Positions 18,067 to 27,586 are shown, counted from the first letter of the stretch. The stretch: DNA of 64,000 nt from Martelella mediterranea (GCF_004342225.1 NZ_SMAR01000005.1:62001-126000), one strand, 5' to 3'. Notes: a model not told the origin generated them from the sequence alone. Made by a program: numbers and translations.

Positions 18067-18123
18067 TCGTGGATAGGCCGTGTCGGGGATGATGCTGACA
18101 AAATCCTTCGCTAAACTAAGTCC

Positions 18124-19626
18124 ATGAACGATTTATTCTCAGCCGATTCGGCAACCAATCTGACGGAGTTTACCGTTTCCGAGCTTTCCGGCTCGATCAA
18201 GCGGACTATTGAGGACCGCTTTGACCGTATACGTCTGCGTGGCGAAATCTCTGGCTATCGCGGCCCGCATTCATCTGGTCATGCCTATTTTTCTTTGAAG
18301 GATGAGCGCGCGCGCATTGATGCTGTGGTCTGGCGCGGTGCTTTTTCGAAGATGAAGATCAAGCCGGAAGAGGGTATGGAAGTCATCGCTACAGGCAAGG
18401 TGACAACCTTTCCCGGCGCTTCGAAATACCAGATCATGATCGAGACGCTGGAACCTGCCGGTGCTGGTGCGCTGATGGCACTGCTGGAAGAGCGCCGGAA
18501 AAAACTGGCAGCCGAGGGGCTCTTTGATGAGGCGCACAGAAAGCCGCTGCCTTTCATGCCGCACGTTGTCGGTGTTATTACCTCGCCAACAGGAGCGGTT
18601 ATCCGCGATATCCTGCATCGGATCACGGATCGCTTTCCCGTTCATGTGGTTGTCTGGCCGGTTAAAGTGCAGGGAGAAGGTTCCGGCGATGCTGTTGCCG
18701 CTGCCATTCGCGGCTTTAATGCAGCCGTTCCCGGCGGGCCGGTGGCGCGCCCGGATGTGCTGATTGTGGCGCGCGGCGGCGGTTCTCTTGAAGACCTTTG
18801 GGGCTTTAATGATGAGGCGGTGGTGCGGGCGGCCTATGAAAGCGATATTCCGCTGATTTCTGCCGTCGGTCATGAAACCGACTGGACGCTGATCGACCAT
18901 GCTGCCGATTATCGCGCGCCGACACCCACGGGGGCAGCAGAGCGGGCAGTACCTGTCAAAGCCGAGCTTGTCGCCAATCATGCGCGCACTGTTGCAAGAC
19001 TTGCTTCGGCGATGACGCGCCTGACGGACTTTCGCCGGCAGCGGTTGACAGGGCTTGCGCGGGGGCTGCCGTCGATCGATCAGATACTGGCACTGCCGCG
19101 CCGCCGGTTTGATGAAGCAGCCCTCAGGCTGACACGTGCGCTGGAACTCAATACCATCAACAAACGCCGAGCCTTTGAAGGACGGGCCGCCGGGCTTTCT
19201 GCGCTGCCGCGCCGTCTTGCAATGATGGTCGAGCGGGATCGCGAGCGGCTTGGTGTTTTAACCCGCAGGGCCGATACAGCCATGAATGCCGATTTCAAGG
19301 CGCGCCGCGCCGCCATTGCCGGGCAGGAGCGGGTGCTGAATTCGCTGTCTTACAAGAACGTTCTCTCGCGTGGCTTTGCTGTTGTGCGCGACGAGAACAA
19401 TGTACCTCTGCCGCGTGCTTCCGGTCTTGGTGATCGGGTAAGGGTCGAAATCGAATTTGCCGATGGTCGCGTCAGTGCGATTACCGGTGCAGGGGCGCCA
19501 GATGCGCAAGCCGCTTCTGTGTCTGAACCAGAGGTACCGCTGAAAGCTGAACCTGATGCGGCAAAAAAGCCAGTTGCAAAAAAGAAGAAAACCCGGAATC
19601 CTCCCGAGCAGGGCAGCCTGTTTTGA
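18124..19626 (+). CDS. xseA: exodeoxyribonuclease VII large subunit
   Basis: Catalytic subunit of the single-strand-specific exonuclease VII. Residues ~12-110 form the OB-fold ([39 protein letters not shown]). Residues ~125-450 are the Exonuc_VII_L core with [36 protein letters not shown] and [24 protein letters not shown], followed by the long coiled coil. The last ~45 residues are an Ala/Lys-rich tail typical of rhizobial homologues. 500 residues is within the family range. No xseB is in the window. Confidence 0.96.
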   Translation: MNDLFSADSATNLTEFTVSELSGSIKRTIEDRFDRIRLRGEISGYRGPHSSGHAYFSLKDERARIDAVVWRGAFSKMKIKPEEGMEVIATGKVTTFPGASKYQIMIETLEPAGAGALMALLEERRKKLAAEGLFDEAHRKPLPFMPHVVGVITSPTGAVIRDILHRITDRFPVHVVVWPVKVQGEGSGDAVAAAIRGFNAAVPGGPVARPDVLIVARGGGSLEDLWGFNDEAVVRAAYESDIPLISAVGHETDWTLIDHAADYRAPTPTGAAERAVPVKAELVANHARTVARLASAMTRLTDFRRQRLTGLARGLPSIDQILALPRRRFDEAALRLTRALELNTINKRRAFEGRAAGLSALPRRLAMMVERDRERLGVLTRRADTAMNADFKARRAAIAGQERVLNSLSYKNVLSRGFAVVRDENNVPLPRASGLGDRVRVEIEFADGRVSAITGAGAPDAQAASVSEPEVPLKAEPDAAKKPVAKKKKTRNPPEQGSLF

Positions 19627-19794
19627 TGTGAATGTGAGATATGGCTGCTGTAAGCCCTGATGTTTCACAAGGTTCCGGTTGGAAAAGGCGTATTCCTGTC
19701 TGCCGGACAGGTTTATCCGGATCGGGATAAAACCGTCGTTTTGCCGCGATGTTGTCTCCCGGTCCTCAGCCTTTGAAAAGACGACCGGATTTTG

Positions 19795-20388
19795 ATGCGT
19801 ATTCTTCTTGTTCTGGCCCATCCGCTGGCCGAAAGTTTTAATGCGGCTATTGCAGTTGAAATCAGAAAAGCCTTGTCCGAAAACGGTCATGAGGTCGATT
19901 TTCTCGATCTCTATGCCGAAGACTTTGATCCCCGCTTAAGTGCTTCCGAGCGGCGTGGCTATTACGATGATCCTTATGATAGTTCTGGTGTCGATGATAT
20001 TGCCCGCCGCATTCGCACCGCAGATGGTCTGTTTCTGGTGTTCCCGCAGTGGAGCTTCAATATGCCAGCGATGATGAAGGGGTTTTTCGACCGTATTTTT
20101 GCCCCCGGTATCGGCTTTGAGCACAATCCCACCGGCGGGCTTATCAAGCCAGCGCTCGGCAATCTGGATTATGTCTGGGCCTTTACCACCACCGGCACGC
20201 CCTGGTGGGTGGTCAATCTTTACATGGGACATCCGGTCCGGCGACTTTTGAAGCGCGGCACACGCTCATACTGCCCGAAAATGCCGGGGTTTCGCATGGT
20301 CAATATGCATGGCGTCGACAGTTCAACCGACCGGCAAAGAAAAGCCCACCTCAAGCGGGTGAGGCGGGCTGTTTTATCTTTAAAATAG
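19795..20388 (+). CDS. NAD(P)H-dependent oxidoreductase, flavodoxin-like fold (NQO1/MdaB/KefF group)
   Basis: A 197-residue FMN/FAD quinone or nitro reductase family member. The flavin phosphate loop is LVLAHPLAESFNAAI, the second loop is VFPQWSFNMPAMMKGFFDRIF and the third is TTTGTPWWVV, all typical of the group. The ATG at 19795 is preferred over a TTG one codon earlier. A hairpin resembling a terminator lies inside the last 15 codons (20343-20370), so the C-terminus is Arg/Lys/Leu-rich (HLKRVRRAVLSLK). Single gene, convergent with the M29 peptidase. Physiological acceptor unknown. Confidence 0.88.
   Translation: MRILLVLAHPLAESFNAAIAVEIRKALSENGHEVDFLDLYAEDFDPRLSASERRGYYDDPYDSSGVDDIARRIRTADGLFLVFPQWSFNMPAMMKGFFDRIFAPGIGFEHNPTGGLIKPALGNLDYVWAFTTTGTPWWVVNLYMGHPVRRLLKRGTRSYCPKMPGFRMVNMHGVDSSTDRQRKAHLKRVRRAVLSLK
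20343..20380 (+). terminator. intrinsic terminator embedded in the 3' end of the flavodoxin-fold gene
   Basis: An 11-bp stem AGCCCACCTCA / TGAGGCGGGCT (one mismatch) with a 6-base loop, followed by GTTTTATCTTT. The hairpin lies entirely upstream of the stop codon at 20386-20388, so the terminator is part of the coding sequence. Confidence 0.65.
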
Positions 20389-20405
20389 ATCGCAGGGTCT
20401 GGCCC

Positions 20406-21662
20406 TCAATCGGCCCATTCACCACCGCGCATAACCGGAGTCGCATTCCCATCGGCATCGATGCCATCGATATCGGTCTTGTCGGAACCGATCATCCAGT
20501 CGATATGGATCAATGATGCGTTGCCGCCCTTGGCTGCGATTTCATCGGCAGAAAGCGATGCGCCGTTCAGGAAGCATTTTGAGTAGCACTGGCCGAGTGC
20601 GATGTGGCAAGAGGCGTTTTCATCAAATAGCGTGTTGTAAAACAGGATGCCACTCTGGGAAATCGGAGAGGAGTGGGGCACAAGCGCCACTTCACCCAGA
20701 TGCCGAGCGCCTTCATCTGTATCCAGAACCTTGTTCAGCACATCGCCACCCCTGGCCGCGGCAGCGTGAACAATCTTGCCTTTTTCAAACTGGACGCGGA
20801 TATCATCAATCAGCGTACCCTGGTGGGAAAGCGGTTTTGTCGAGGAAACATGGCCTTCCACGCGCAGCCGGTGCGGTGTCGTGAACACTTCCTCGGTCGG
20901 GATGTTCGGATTGCAGATGATTCCGTTTTTGGCTGGAGAGGCGCCACCCTGCCATTCGTGGTCATCGGCCAGACCGATGGTCAGGTCTGTGCCAGGACCG
21001 GTGTAACGCAGTGCTGAAAACCGCTTGCCATTCAGCCAGGAAGAACGAGCGTGCAGGGTATCGTTATGCTCTTTCCAGGCAGCAACCGGATCGGGCTGGT
21101 CAACGCGCGACGCGGCGAAGATTGCCCGCGCCAGCTTGGCCACGGCCATGCCATCCGGATCACCTGGGAACACGGTCTTGGCCCACGCGAGTGAAGGGTA
21201 CGAGACGATATTCCAGTTGATGTCGAAATTGGCAATTTTCTCGAGCGCTGGCTTGTAGGCGGTGGAGTTTGCACGGTTCGCCCGCGAGACCTTCTCCGGA
21301 TCCTGAGCGGCCAGAAGCATCGGATTGTCACCGGAGATCGCAAGGCGCGCAGCACCATTGGCATAGGCTTTCCCCATGCCTTCATAAAGCCAGCCAGCGG
21401 CCTTGTCGAAGCTGGCATCGTTTGCGTTTTCAAAGCGTTCCAGTGTGGATTCCGGGTCGGAGTAAATCGTGGTGACCACCCCCGCACCTGCCTTATAAGC
21501 ATGACGTGTAATCAAACGGGCCAGCGGTTGCGCTTCAATCGGCGCCGTCATGATCAGGTCCTGGCCGTCTTCGAGGTTAAGGCCGACCCTGACGGCGACT
21601 TCGGCCAGTTTTTCCAGCTTTTTCGTATTGATCGGGTGGGGAAGCTTGGTTTCGCCGGTCAT
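20406..21662 (-). CDS. M29-family aminopeptidase
   Basis: A 418-residue thermophilic-type (AmpS/T) metallo-aminopeptidase. M29 signatures include the N-terminal LEKLAEVAVRVGLNLEDGQDLIM, the central DDHEWQGG...GIICNPNIPTEEVFTTPH with its metal-ligand Glu, VRVQFEKGKIVHAAA, and the late His/Asp cluster in IALGQCYSKC and IHIDWMIGSDKTDIDGI. Length fits the family (~410). It is a general cytoplasmic peptidase releasing N-terminal residues. It stands alone, convergent with the reductase gene 17 bases away. Confidence 0.93.
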   Translation of the reverse strand: MTGETKLPHPINTKKLEKLAEVAVRVGLNLEDGQDLIMTAPIEAQPLARLITRHAYKAGAGVVTTIYSDPESTLERFENANDASFDKAAGWLYEGMGKAYANGAARLAISGDNPMLLAAQDPEKVSRANRANSTAYKPALEKIANFDINWNIVSYPSLAWAKTVFPGDPDGMAVAKLARAIFAASRVDQPDPVAAWKEHNDTLHARSSWLNGKRFSALRYTGPGTDLTIGLADDHEWQGGASPAKNGIICNPNIPTEEVFTTPHRLRVEGHVSSTKPLSHQGTLIDDIRVQFEKGKIVHAAAARGGDVLNKVLDTDEGARHLGEVALVPHSSPISQSGILFYNTLFDENASCHIALGQCYSKCFLNGASLSADEIAAKGGNASLIHIDWMIGSDKTDIDGIDADGNATPVMRGGEWAD

Positions 21663-21796
21663 GACTGCCTCATGCTAGTGGTTTCTGCTGTATGACTATC
21701 TAGTGCGTCTTGCCATGAAATTGAAGCGCCATGGTGCAACCCAAGTCTTGGATTAGCGCCGGAACGGGCCGGTTTATTTCGGCCTTTCGCGCTCGC

Positions 21797-22270
21797 TCAG
21801 GCAACCACGCCGGTGCTTATGGCTGAAAGTGCGCTCACAGCGTCGGCCGGGGCAAGCTTTACCTGCAAACCACGCTGGCCACCATTCATGATAATATAGG
21901 GTTCTGAAAGCGCCTTTTCCTCAAATACGACCGGCAGGCGCTTTCTCTGGCCAAACGGCGAGATGCCGCCAACATGATATCCGGACAGCCGTTCCGCATC
22001 ATGTGCTTCAAGCATGTGAGCATGTTTGCCGCCGAAAGCTGCAGCCAGCTTTTTCATCGAAACTTCCGCGTTGGAGGGCACTACTGCGCATACCGGCTTG
22101 CCATCGACATCGGCCATCAGTGTTTTCAACACTCGGTCTGCCGGCTCGCCAATGGCTTCTGCCGCTTGCAGGCCAACCTTGAAGGCGTTTGGGTCATAGT
22201 CATATTGCTGGACGGTGAAGGTGACTCCAGCTTTGTTCAGAAACTGTGTTGCCCGAGTTGTTTTCGCCAT
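21797..22270 (-). CDS. ybaK: Cys-tRNA(Pro)/Cys-tRNA(Cys) deacylase
   Basis: A 157-residue trans-editing protein of the YbaK/EbsC family that hydrolyses mischarged Cys-tRNA(Pro). The hallmarks are the catalytic-lysine segment VLKTLMADVDGKPVCAVVPSN, VSMKKLAAAFGGKHAHML and GYHVGGISPFGQRKRLPV. The start follows the ArsC-like gene by only 5 bases, so the two are one transcript. Ordinary housekeeping quality-control protein. Confidence 0.93.
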   Translation of the reverse strand: MAKTTRATQFLNKAGVTFTVQQYDYDPNAFKVGLQAAEAIGEPADRVLKTLMADVDGKPVCAVVPSNAEVSMKKLAAAFGGKHAHMLEAHDAERLSGYHVGGISPFGQRKRLPVVFEEKALSEPYIIMNGGQRGLQVKLAPADAVSALSAISTGVVA

Positions 22271-22275
22271 GATCC

Positions 22276-22629
22276 TCAGTCCGTTTCGAAGAAACTTGCA
22301 TAGGCATCGGGCTTGAAACCGATCAGTATGGCATCGTCCTTCTCAAGCACAGGACGCTTGATCATGGACGTTTGTTCAAGCATCAGCAAAATCGCGCTCT
22401 CGCGCGTAAGGTTCTCTTTTTTATCGTCGGGCAATTTTCGAAATGTCATGCCGGTCTTGTTCAGGACCTTTTCCCAGCCCGCCTTGCTGCACCAGTCTTC
22501 CAGATGATCCCGTTCGATCCCGGCCTTTTTGTAGTCGTGGAAGGTGTAATCGATCCCTCGCTCATCAAGCCAGGTCCAGGCTTTCTTCATGGTGTTGCAG
22601 TTCTTGATACCATAGAGCGTGACAGACAT
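22276..22629 (-). CDS. ArsC/Spx-family (YffB-like) thioredoxin-fold protein
   Basis: A 117-residue ArsC-family protein. The N-terminal CxxxM-like active-site region reads YGIKNCNTMKKAW with a single Cys, followed by DYKKAGI and the RPVLEKDD segment (cis-Pro region) typical of YffB and arsenate-reductase-like proteins. It lacks other Cys positions seen in true arsenate reductases except one in EDWCSKAG, so arsenate reduction should not be assumed. First gene of a two-gene unit with ybaK; a dnaA-side terminator separates it from dnaA. Confidence 0.88.
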   Translation of the reverse strand: MSVTLYGIKNCNTMKKAWTWLDERGIDYTFHDYKKAGIERDHLEDWCSKAGWEKVLNKTGMTFRKLPDDKKENLTRESAILLMLEQTSMIKRPVLEKDDAILIGFKPDAYASFFETD

Positions 22630-22686
22630 GGGCTTGCCTTCAGAAAGGTTTCAGACTGACACTGGCTATAGCAAGCAGGAGGTCAT

Positions 22687-22717
22687 GAAAAAAGCCCGGT
22701 TTTCGACCGGGCTTTCA
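22687..22717 (-). terminator. rho-independent terminator of dnaA
   Basis: A 10-bp perfect stem AAAGCCCGGT / ACCGGGCTTT with loop TTTCG. On the minus strand it is followed by TTTTTTC. It lies 26-50 bases after the dnaA stop. Confidence 0.85.
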
Positions 22718-22740
22718 AATCCTCAAAACAGTTCAGATTG

Positions 22741-24324
22741 TCATTCGTTGATCAGGCGTTTCAGAAGCTCAACTTCCTGCGAAAGCTTTGAGTCCTGATC
22801 CAGAAGATCTTCGATTTTGCGCACGGCATGTAGCACCGTGGTGTGATCACGACCGCCAAACCGGCGACCGATTTCCGGGAAAGAGCGCGGCGTCATGGTT
22901 TTTGCCAGAAACATTGCAATCTGGCGCGGCTTGACGATGACGCGGGTGCGCCGGTTGGATACAAGCTCCTGCCGTGTCACGCAGTAATGGCGGGCAACAA
23001 CGCGCTGAATATCCTCGATGCGCACACGTTTCGGTTCTCCGGTGCCCACAAGGTGAACAAGCAGCTCATCTACACGTTCGATCGAAAGGTCTGGTTCAAA
23101 CGAACGACGGAACAGAAGCTGGTTGAAGGCACCTTCGAGTTCACGACCGCTGGCCGTAACCTTGGAGGCAACGTGTTCCAGTACTTCAGCAGGAATATCG
23201 ATGGATGGATCGTCAGTCTGAGCCTGTGACAGACGGCGCTTCAGCATTTCAAGGCGCATCTGATAGTCCGGTGCTTCGATCTCCAGCGATACACCGCCGG
23301 TCAGGCGTGAACGCACACGTGGATCAAGCGATTCCAGCTCCCAAGGAGCTCGATCGGCAGCAACGACAACCTGTTTAGCGCTATCCAGAAGCGTATTCAG
23401 CAGATGGCAAAATTCGTGCTGGATCATCTTGCCCTGCAGGAATTGCATATCGTCGATAACCAGAAGATCGATATTGCGCAGCGAATCCTTCAGCGTCAGT
23501 GCATCATTATCCCGAATGGCGGAGGCAAACTTCCACATGAAGTATTCTGCCGTCAGATAGACCACACGCGGCTGTTCCGGGGCATTGATTGCCGCATTGG
23601 CAATGGCCTGCAACAGGTGTGTTTTGCCAAGGCCAACAGAGGAATGGATAAACAACGGGTTGAAGCGCACGGCGGCGGAGCCGGATTCAACCACAGCCTG
23701 GGCGGCTGCCAGCGCTACGCGATTGGAGGCGCCCATGACAAAGCTGTCAAAGGTGAAGTAGGGATCAAGCGGGGAGCCGAAGACTGTCGTCGCACCACCG
23801 CCGGCAGAACGCTGCGTCGGGCTTTCAGGTTCCGGCATAAGGGGCTGATTGGCAGCCTGCGCGCGGGAGGCCGGACGGATTGAGCTTGCTGGTCGCTCCG
23901 AGGCCGCCGCTTTGGGCTTTTCTGCAACAGGTTGAGGCCGCGGTGAGCGCGTGGCAGAGCGAACCAGAACCTCGACTTTGAGGACATGCGGGCGTTCAGA
24001 CTGAGCCAGTTCGGTCATCAGATCGATGTAGTGGTTGTTGATCCAGGATTTCAGGAACGCGGTCGGGACAGAAAAACGCAGTACGCTCTTGGATGCCGTA
24101 TGCAGTTTCAGCCGGCCAAACCAGCTGGCGTAGATATCAGCACCGACATGCGCTTTCAGCGCAACACAAAAGCGCTCGAAGAAAACATCGTCGCCTTCAT
24201 CCGGCTCGGTTTGCATGGGCATGGAAGACGCCTGCGCGCCATGCTGCTCTCCCGAAATCTCCGCATCATTGTTAAGCCGGGAGGCCACCACTCTCATTTT
24301 CATTTTGCCGCCTTTCGAAGTCAT
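22741..24324 (-). CDS. dnaA: chromosomal replication initiator DnaA
   Basis: Replication initiator ATPase. Domain I is at ~50-115 ([28 protein letters not shown]). Domain II is a low-complexity Pro/Ala linker at ~125-190. The AAA+ core has Walker [13 protein letters not shown] and Walker [14 protein letters not shown] with arginine finger [11 protein letters not shown]. Domain IV has the DnaA-box-binding signature [17 protein letters not shown]. The first ~45 residues are a non-conserved extension. I give ATG 24324; ATG 24303 (MKMRVV, with AAAGGCGGCAAA in front) is an equally good start, and a GTG lies one codon further out. Transcribed leftward after a long, structured, AT-rich leader, ending at the terminator at 22687. 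Confidence 0.97.
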   Translation of the reverse strand: MTSKGGKMKMRVVASRLNNDAEISGEQHGAQASSMPMQTEPDEGDDVFFERFCVALKAHVGADIYASWFGRLKLHTASKSVLRFSVPTAFLKSWINNHYIDLMTELAQSERPHVLKVEVLVRSATRSPRPQPVAEKPKAAASERPASSIRPASRAQAANQPLMPEPESPTQRSAGGGATTVFGSPLDPYFTFDSFVMGASNRVALAAAQAVVESGSAAVRFNPLFIHSSVGLGKTHLLQAIANAAINAPEQPRVVYLTAEYFMWKFASAIRDNDALTLKDSLRNIDLLVIDDMQFLQGKMIQHEFCHLLNTLLDSAKQVVVAADRAPWELESLDPRVRSRLTGGVSLEIEAPDYQMRLEMLKRRLSQAQTDDPSIDIPAEVLEHVASKVTASGRELEGAFNQLLFRRSFEPDLSIERVDELLVHLVGTGEPKRVRIEDIQRVVARHYCVTRQELVSNRRTRVIVKPRQIAMFLAKTMTPRSFPEIGRRFGGRDHTTVLHAVRKIEDLLDQDSKLSQEVELLKRLINE

Positions 24325-24420
24325 CACCCCGGCGCAGACAGCTTGCGTGTCCGTCGCCGTTTATCATTCTGCCGTTTTGCTCGGCTTTTATAATTCTCCC
24401 GGCCATGGCTGACCGGGTTG

Positions 24421-24478
24421 CCTGACTGTTCAGTGTTATCTCCGGCCCTCGTTGCCGGACACGACTCTGAGTGTCAGG
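24421..24478 (-). promoter_or_regulatory. nested hairpin in the dnaA 5' leader
   Basis: On the minus strand an outer stem CCTGAC / GTCAGG encloses an inner stem made of GTGT / ACAC and CCGGC / GCCGG with a small bulge, starting ~97 bases before the dnaA start codon. It matches no riboswitch class I know. Structure assignment is by eye. Confidence 0.35.
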
Positions 24479-24674
24479 TTATTATTCGCTCTTTTTGTCT
24501 TTCCTTCTGCATTGTCTCTCCCCTCGTTGTCGGTGCCTGAAAAAGGCACAAAAAGTCCCCGTCGGCATTTCATGCTGAAACACCGAAGATCAATCAGAAG
24601 ATGTTGGGAAAACGAAACCAGGAAGCTTCGCCTCCAGCTTTCGGATGACAGCATACATTGAGGAATGCATGCCC

Positions 24675-24692
24675 CTTCCATTCGAATGGAAG
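24675..24692. repeat. 18-bp perfect palindrome upstream of dnaA
   Basis: CTTCCATTCGAATGGAAG, a perfect dyad without spacer. The half-site CGAATGGAAGC is also found in the repeat copy at 50781-50826 (CCGAATGGAAGC), so it may be a relic of the same repeat family or a protein-binding dyad. Confidence 0.45.
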
Positions 24693-25057
24693 CTCAACCC
24701 GTCCGCTGTTCTGAAAAGCATTTAGGCAAGAATGGACATCGATTTCAACAGGGATTTTTTGGCGAAGCGGCTCTGCTTGCATTGACTCTGATAGCCGTTT
24801 TTGACTCGTAAAACGGGTGAAACGAAGAATCGCTTTTGAATCAACGAGATTCATTTTTTACTGAAATCAGATGTGGGATTCTGCCTTCGAAAAAATAATT
24901 TGGCTTGACATGAAATTGAGTTGAAGAACGTCTCAGGAATCGGGAGAAAATATGGCCTTCTCCCGTAAAGGTTTGATTTTAAGGGAAAAAGCTCGTCATT
25001 TTGATGACATGATCCTGAAATGTAGATGTCACAATAGCCAAGCCATTCAGACATAAC

Positions 25058-25084
25058 AAAAAAACCCGGCCTGAAAGCCGGGTT
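25058..25084 (-). terminator. rho-independent terminator of rpsT
   Basis: Perfect 8-bp stem AACCCGGC / GCCGGGTT with loop CTGAAA. On the minus strand it is followed by TTTTTTTG. It lies about 30 bases past the rpsT stop. Confidence 0.88.
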
Positions 25085-25112
25085 CTTCGAAAACATGTAA
25101 TTTAAAACGTTC

Positions 25113-25379
25113 TCAGGCAGAGATTGCCTTTACGCGCTGGGCAAGACGGGAAACTTTCCGCGATGCTGTATTGCGGTGAAGAACGCCCTTGCCAGCGGCA
25201 CGTGCAAGCTCCGGCTCGGCGAGCTGCAGGGCAGCCTTTGCCTGATCAGCGTTACCGGAAGCGATTGCTTCTTCGACCTTGCGTACGAAACCACGAACAC
25301 GCGAACGACGTGTTTTGTTGATGGCGGTACGGCGGGCCATTTTGCGGGTCGCCTTTTTCGCCGAAGTTGTATTTGCCAT
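25113..25379 (-). CDS. rpsT: 30S ribosomal protein S20
   Basis: An 88-residue basic primary 16S rRNA-binding protein. The family pattern is complete: [19 protein letters not shown] at the start, [19 protein letters not shown] in the first helix, and [21 protein letters not shown] at the C-terminus. AGAGAG precedes the ATG. Its own promoter (25501-25529) and terminator (25058-25084) make it a one-gene transcript. The rpsT-dnaA adjacency is the standard rhizobial order. Confidence 0.97.
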   Translation of the reverse strand: MANTTSAKKATRKMARRTAINKTRRSRVRGFVRKVEEAIASGNADQAKAALQLAEPELARAAGKGVLHRNTASRKVSRLAQRVKAISA

Positions 25380-25695
25380 GTTAGTCTCTCTTCGAATTCT
25401 GTCGCGCTCCTGTCACGGCTGAACACCGCGAAAGGCGCAGATCACTTTTGTGACGGGAGCCATTGATCAAGCTTTAAAAGCTTTCAATACTGTGGGCGGC
25501 GATATAACGGCTTCCGTGGCTTCCGTCAATGCGCAAAAGCGAGGAATCCGGTGAATAGCCGGTTCATAAGGACTTTTCGGGCTTTTGAAGGCCATTGTCA
25601 TTGTCTTTATGGTGATCAGGCTTAAACTTCAACACCGAGTTCCTGCAATACGAATGCAGGCGATTCTTCAGATATCTTACCCTTAAGGACCGGCT
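25380..25695. other. 316-bp divergent intergenic region between rpsT and the D-lactate dehydrogenase gene
   Basis: Holds the rpsT promoter at 25501-25529 and about 115 bases of rpsT leader. On the other side is the start region of the dehydrogenase gene, with AAGGA before its ATG and a small hairpin CCTGCA / TGCAGG at about 25644-25662. No gene seen. Confidence 0.6.
25501..25529 (-). promoter_or_regulatory. sigma-70-type promoter of rpsT
   Basis: Minus strand: -35 TTGACG (25529-25524), exact 17-base spacer, -10 TATATC (25506-25501). Transcription would begin near 25494. Confidence 0.65.
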
Positions 25696-26688
25696 ATGCG
25701 TGTCACCGTCTTTTCCGCCAAGCCCTATGACGAAGAGTTTCTTAAACATGCAAATGAAGACCGGCATGATCTGGTTTTCACAGAAGCACCTTTGCATGCG
25801 CCAACTGCGAAACTGGCAGCCGGATCGATAGCAATCTGCGCCTTCGTCAACGACGACCTTGGCGCGTCGACCCTCTCGGAACTGCAAAAAGCAGGTGTCG
25901 GGTTGATTGCGCTGCGTTGCGCCGGGTTTAACCGGCTGGATCTTTCAGCCGCTGACCGGTTTGGCATTCATGCCGCCCGCGTTCCATCTTATTCTCCTTA
26001 TGCCATTGCCGAGCATACGCTGGCCCTGGCGATGACGCTGAACCGGAAGATACACCGGGCCTATAACCGGGTCAGAGAGGGGAATTTCGCACTTAACGGC
26101 CTTCTGGGGTTTGATCTGCATGGCAAGACGATTGGTGTTGTCGGAACCGGTGGTATCGGCCGTAACGTCATTCGCGCATTTTCCGGCTTCGGCTGCAAGA
26201 TTATTGCGTTCGACCCTTATCCCAATGACGAGGCCAAGGCTCTTGGCGCGCGCTACGTGGATAAGGATGAACTGATGGAGAAGGCTGAGATCATATCTCT
26301 GCACTGCCCGCTGACGCCCGATACACGGCATTTCATTGATGAAGATGCGATTGACGCCATGCAGCGCTGCAAGATGCTGATCAATACCAGTCGCGGCGGT
26401 GTGATCGACACGCTGGCGGTGATTGAAGGGCTGAAGTCCGGCAAGATCGGATCGCTGGCATTGGATGTTTATGAAGAAGAAGAAGACCTGTTCTTCCGTG
26501 ACCTGTCTTCCACTGTCATCCGCGATGATATTTTTGCCCGCCTTCTGACCTTTCCGAATGTGCTGATTACCGGACATCAGGGCTTCTTCACGCAGGAAGC
26601 GCTGATCAATATCGCTCACACGACGATTGCCAATATCTCCGCTTATGAAGACAACGGCGAAGCATTGCACCCGATCACGATGCGCTGA
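25696..26688 (+). CDS. D-2-hydroxyacid dehydrogenase, LdhA-type (probable D-lactate dehydrogenase)
   Basis: A 330-residue NAD-dependent dehydrogenase. The N- and C-terminal parts form the catalytic domain; the inserted Rossmann domain carries GVVGTGGIGRNVIRAFSGFG with Asp in AFDPYPNDE. Catalytic residues: Arg in INTSRGGVIDT, Glu in LDVYEEEEDLFF and His in TGHQGFFTQEAL. The YEEE-dlFF-D-S segment and the GH(Q)GFFT motif are typical of fermentative E. coli-type LdhA. A short AAGGA lies before ATG 25696. It converges on mutM with only 4 bases between stops. D-lactate/pyruvate activity is likely, other 2-keto acids possible. Confidence 0.87.
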   Translation: MRVTVFSAKPYDEEFLKHANEDRHDLVFTEAPLHAPTAKLAAGSIAICAFVNDDLGASTLSELQKAGVGLIALRCAGFNRLDLSAADRFGIHAARVPSYSPYAIAEHTLALAMTLNRKIHRAYNRVREGNFALNGLLGFDLHGKTIGVVGTGGIGRNVIRAFSGFGCKIIAFDPYPNDEAKALGARYVDKDELMEKAEIISLHCPLTPDTRHFIDEDAIDAMQRCKMLINTSRGGVIDTLAVIEGLKSGKIGSLALDVYEEEEDLFFRDLSSTVIRDDIFARLLTFPNVLITGHQGFFTQEALINIAHTTIANISAYEDNGEALHPITMR

Positions 26689-26692
26689 TACC

Positions 26693-27586
26693 TCAGCCCT
26701 TCTGGCAGGCAGGGCAGTAAAACGTTGAACGACCCGACTGAACGGCGCGCGTAATCGTGCCGTTGCAGTCTTGATGGCGGCAGGCTGTGCCGGTCCGGTC
26801 ATAGACTGAGAAGGCGTGCTGGAAGTAGCCAAGCGTCCCGTCGGTTTTGCGGTGGTCCCTCAGTGTTGAGCCTCCGGCGTCAATGGCCTCGGCAATGACG
26901 TTGCGAATTGCGGGGACAAGGCGCTGAAGACCTGCCGCTGGCTTCCCCTTGGCCGTCACCAGATGTCCGGCAGCCCGGAATGGAGAAAGCCGAGCGCGCC
27001 AGAGCGCTTCACAGACATAAATATTGCCAAGCCCGGCAATATTGCGCTGATCCAGCAGGGCAGACTTGATTGCCTGGGTCTTGCCGGCAAAACGGCTGGC
27101 AAGAAAATCGGCGTCAAGGGTATTTCCGGTCGGCTCTGGGCCAAGACTGAAAAAGCTCGGGTCGTCTTCAAGCGCGGCACGTTCAACCAGTTTCATGAAG
27201 CCGAACCGGCGCGGGTCGTTATAAATGACACGGCATCTCTCGCCATTTCGACTCAGGTGAAAAATGACGTGATCATGCTGTGACAATTGTCCGCGCGGGA
27301 TATGAAAGTCTCCCGGTGTTGTCGTGGCTGTGTCGTTCTCCACTCTGTAGGAACCCGACATGCCGAGATGCGCAATGATGGTTTTGCCATTATCGAGGTC
27401 GATCAGAAGATATTTGGCCCGTCGGCCCAATGCCAAAATATCGTGTGTTTCCGTCTGGCCGGCAAAGTTGGCAGGAAACGGAAAGCGCAGGTCTGCCCGG
27501 CGGAGTTCCAGCCGTTCCAGCCGGCTTCCCTCCATGGCCGGCGCCAGTCCACGGCGTACAGTTTCGACTTCTGGCAGTTCCGGCAT
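26693..27586 (-). CDS. mutM: formamidopyrimidine-DNA glycosylase
   Basis: Base-excision repair enzyme removing 8-oxoguanine and FaPy lesions, with AP lyase activity. After Met removal the N-terminal [13 protein letters not shown] supplies the catalytic Pro1 and Glu2. [13 protein letters not shown] carries the conserved Lys, followed by HLGMSG. The H2TH region includes [20 protein letters not shown]. The C-terminal zinc finger has Cys pairs around CRHQDC and YCPACQ with GRSTFYC between. 297 residues is normal. It is divergent from ubiE across 159 bases. Confidence 0.97.
   Translation of the reverse strand: MPELPEVETVRRGLAPAMEGSRLERLELRRADLRFPFPANFAGQTETHDILALGRRAKYLLIDLDNGKTIIAHLGMSGSYRVENDTATTTPGDFHIPRGQLSQHDHVIFHLSRNGERCRVIYNDPRRFGFMKLVERAALEDDPSFFSLGPEPTGNTLDADFLASRFAGKTQAIKSALLDQRNIAGLGNIYVCEALWRARLSPFRAAGHLVTAKGKPAAGLQRLVPAIRNVIAEAIDAGGSTLRDHRKTDGTLGYFQHAFSVYDRTGTACRHQDCNGTITRAVQSGRSTFYCPACQKG

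Larger units (their letters stand above)
24325..25057. other. 733-bp non-coding region between dnaA and the rpsT terminator
   Basis: No convincing gene on either strand: the short frames here lack ribosome-binding sites and family features. It holds the presumed dnaA promoter and leader. On the minus strand TTGAAA (24748-24743), a 17-base spacer and CTAAAT (24725-24720) form a possible but weak promoter, which would give a leader of about 390 bases. It also holds the nested hairpin at 24421-24478 and the palindrome at 24675-24692. The part at 24780-25060 is AT-rich. I looked for DnaA boxes (TTATCCACA type) and saw none. Confidence 0.5.

Noticed and set aside
22276-22629. Arsenate reductase call for the ArsC-fold protein
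   Set aside because: The active-site context matches YffB/Spx-like proteins and there are no ars genes nearby, so a function in arsenic resistance is not supported.
24594-25096. Two short leftward frames (81-86 residues) between dnaA and rpsT
   Set aside because: No ribosome-binding site, biased composition, and one overlaps the rpsT terminator; treated as non-coding leader/intergenic DNA.
24325-25112. Replication origin next to dnaA
   Set aside because: No cluster of DnaA boxes seen, and in Hyphomicrobiales the origin is usually not beside dnaA.
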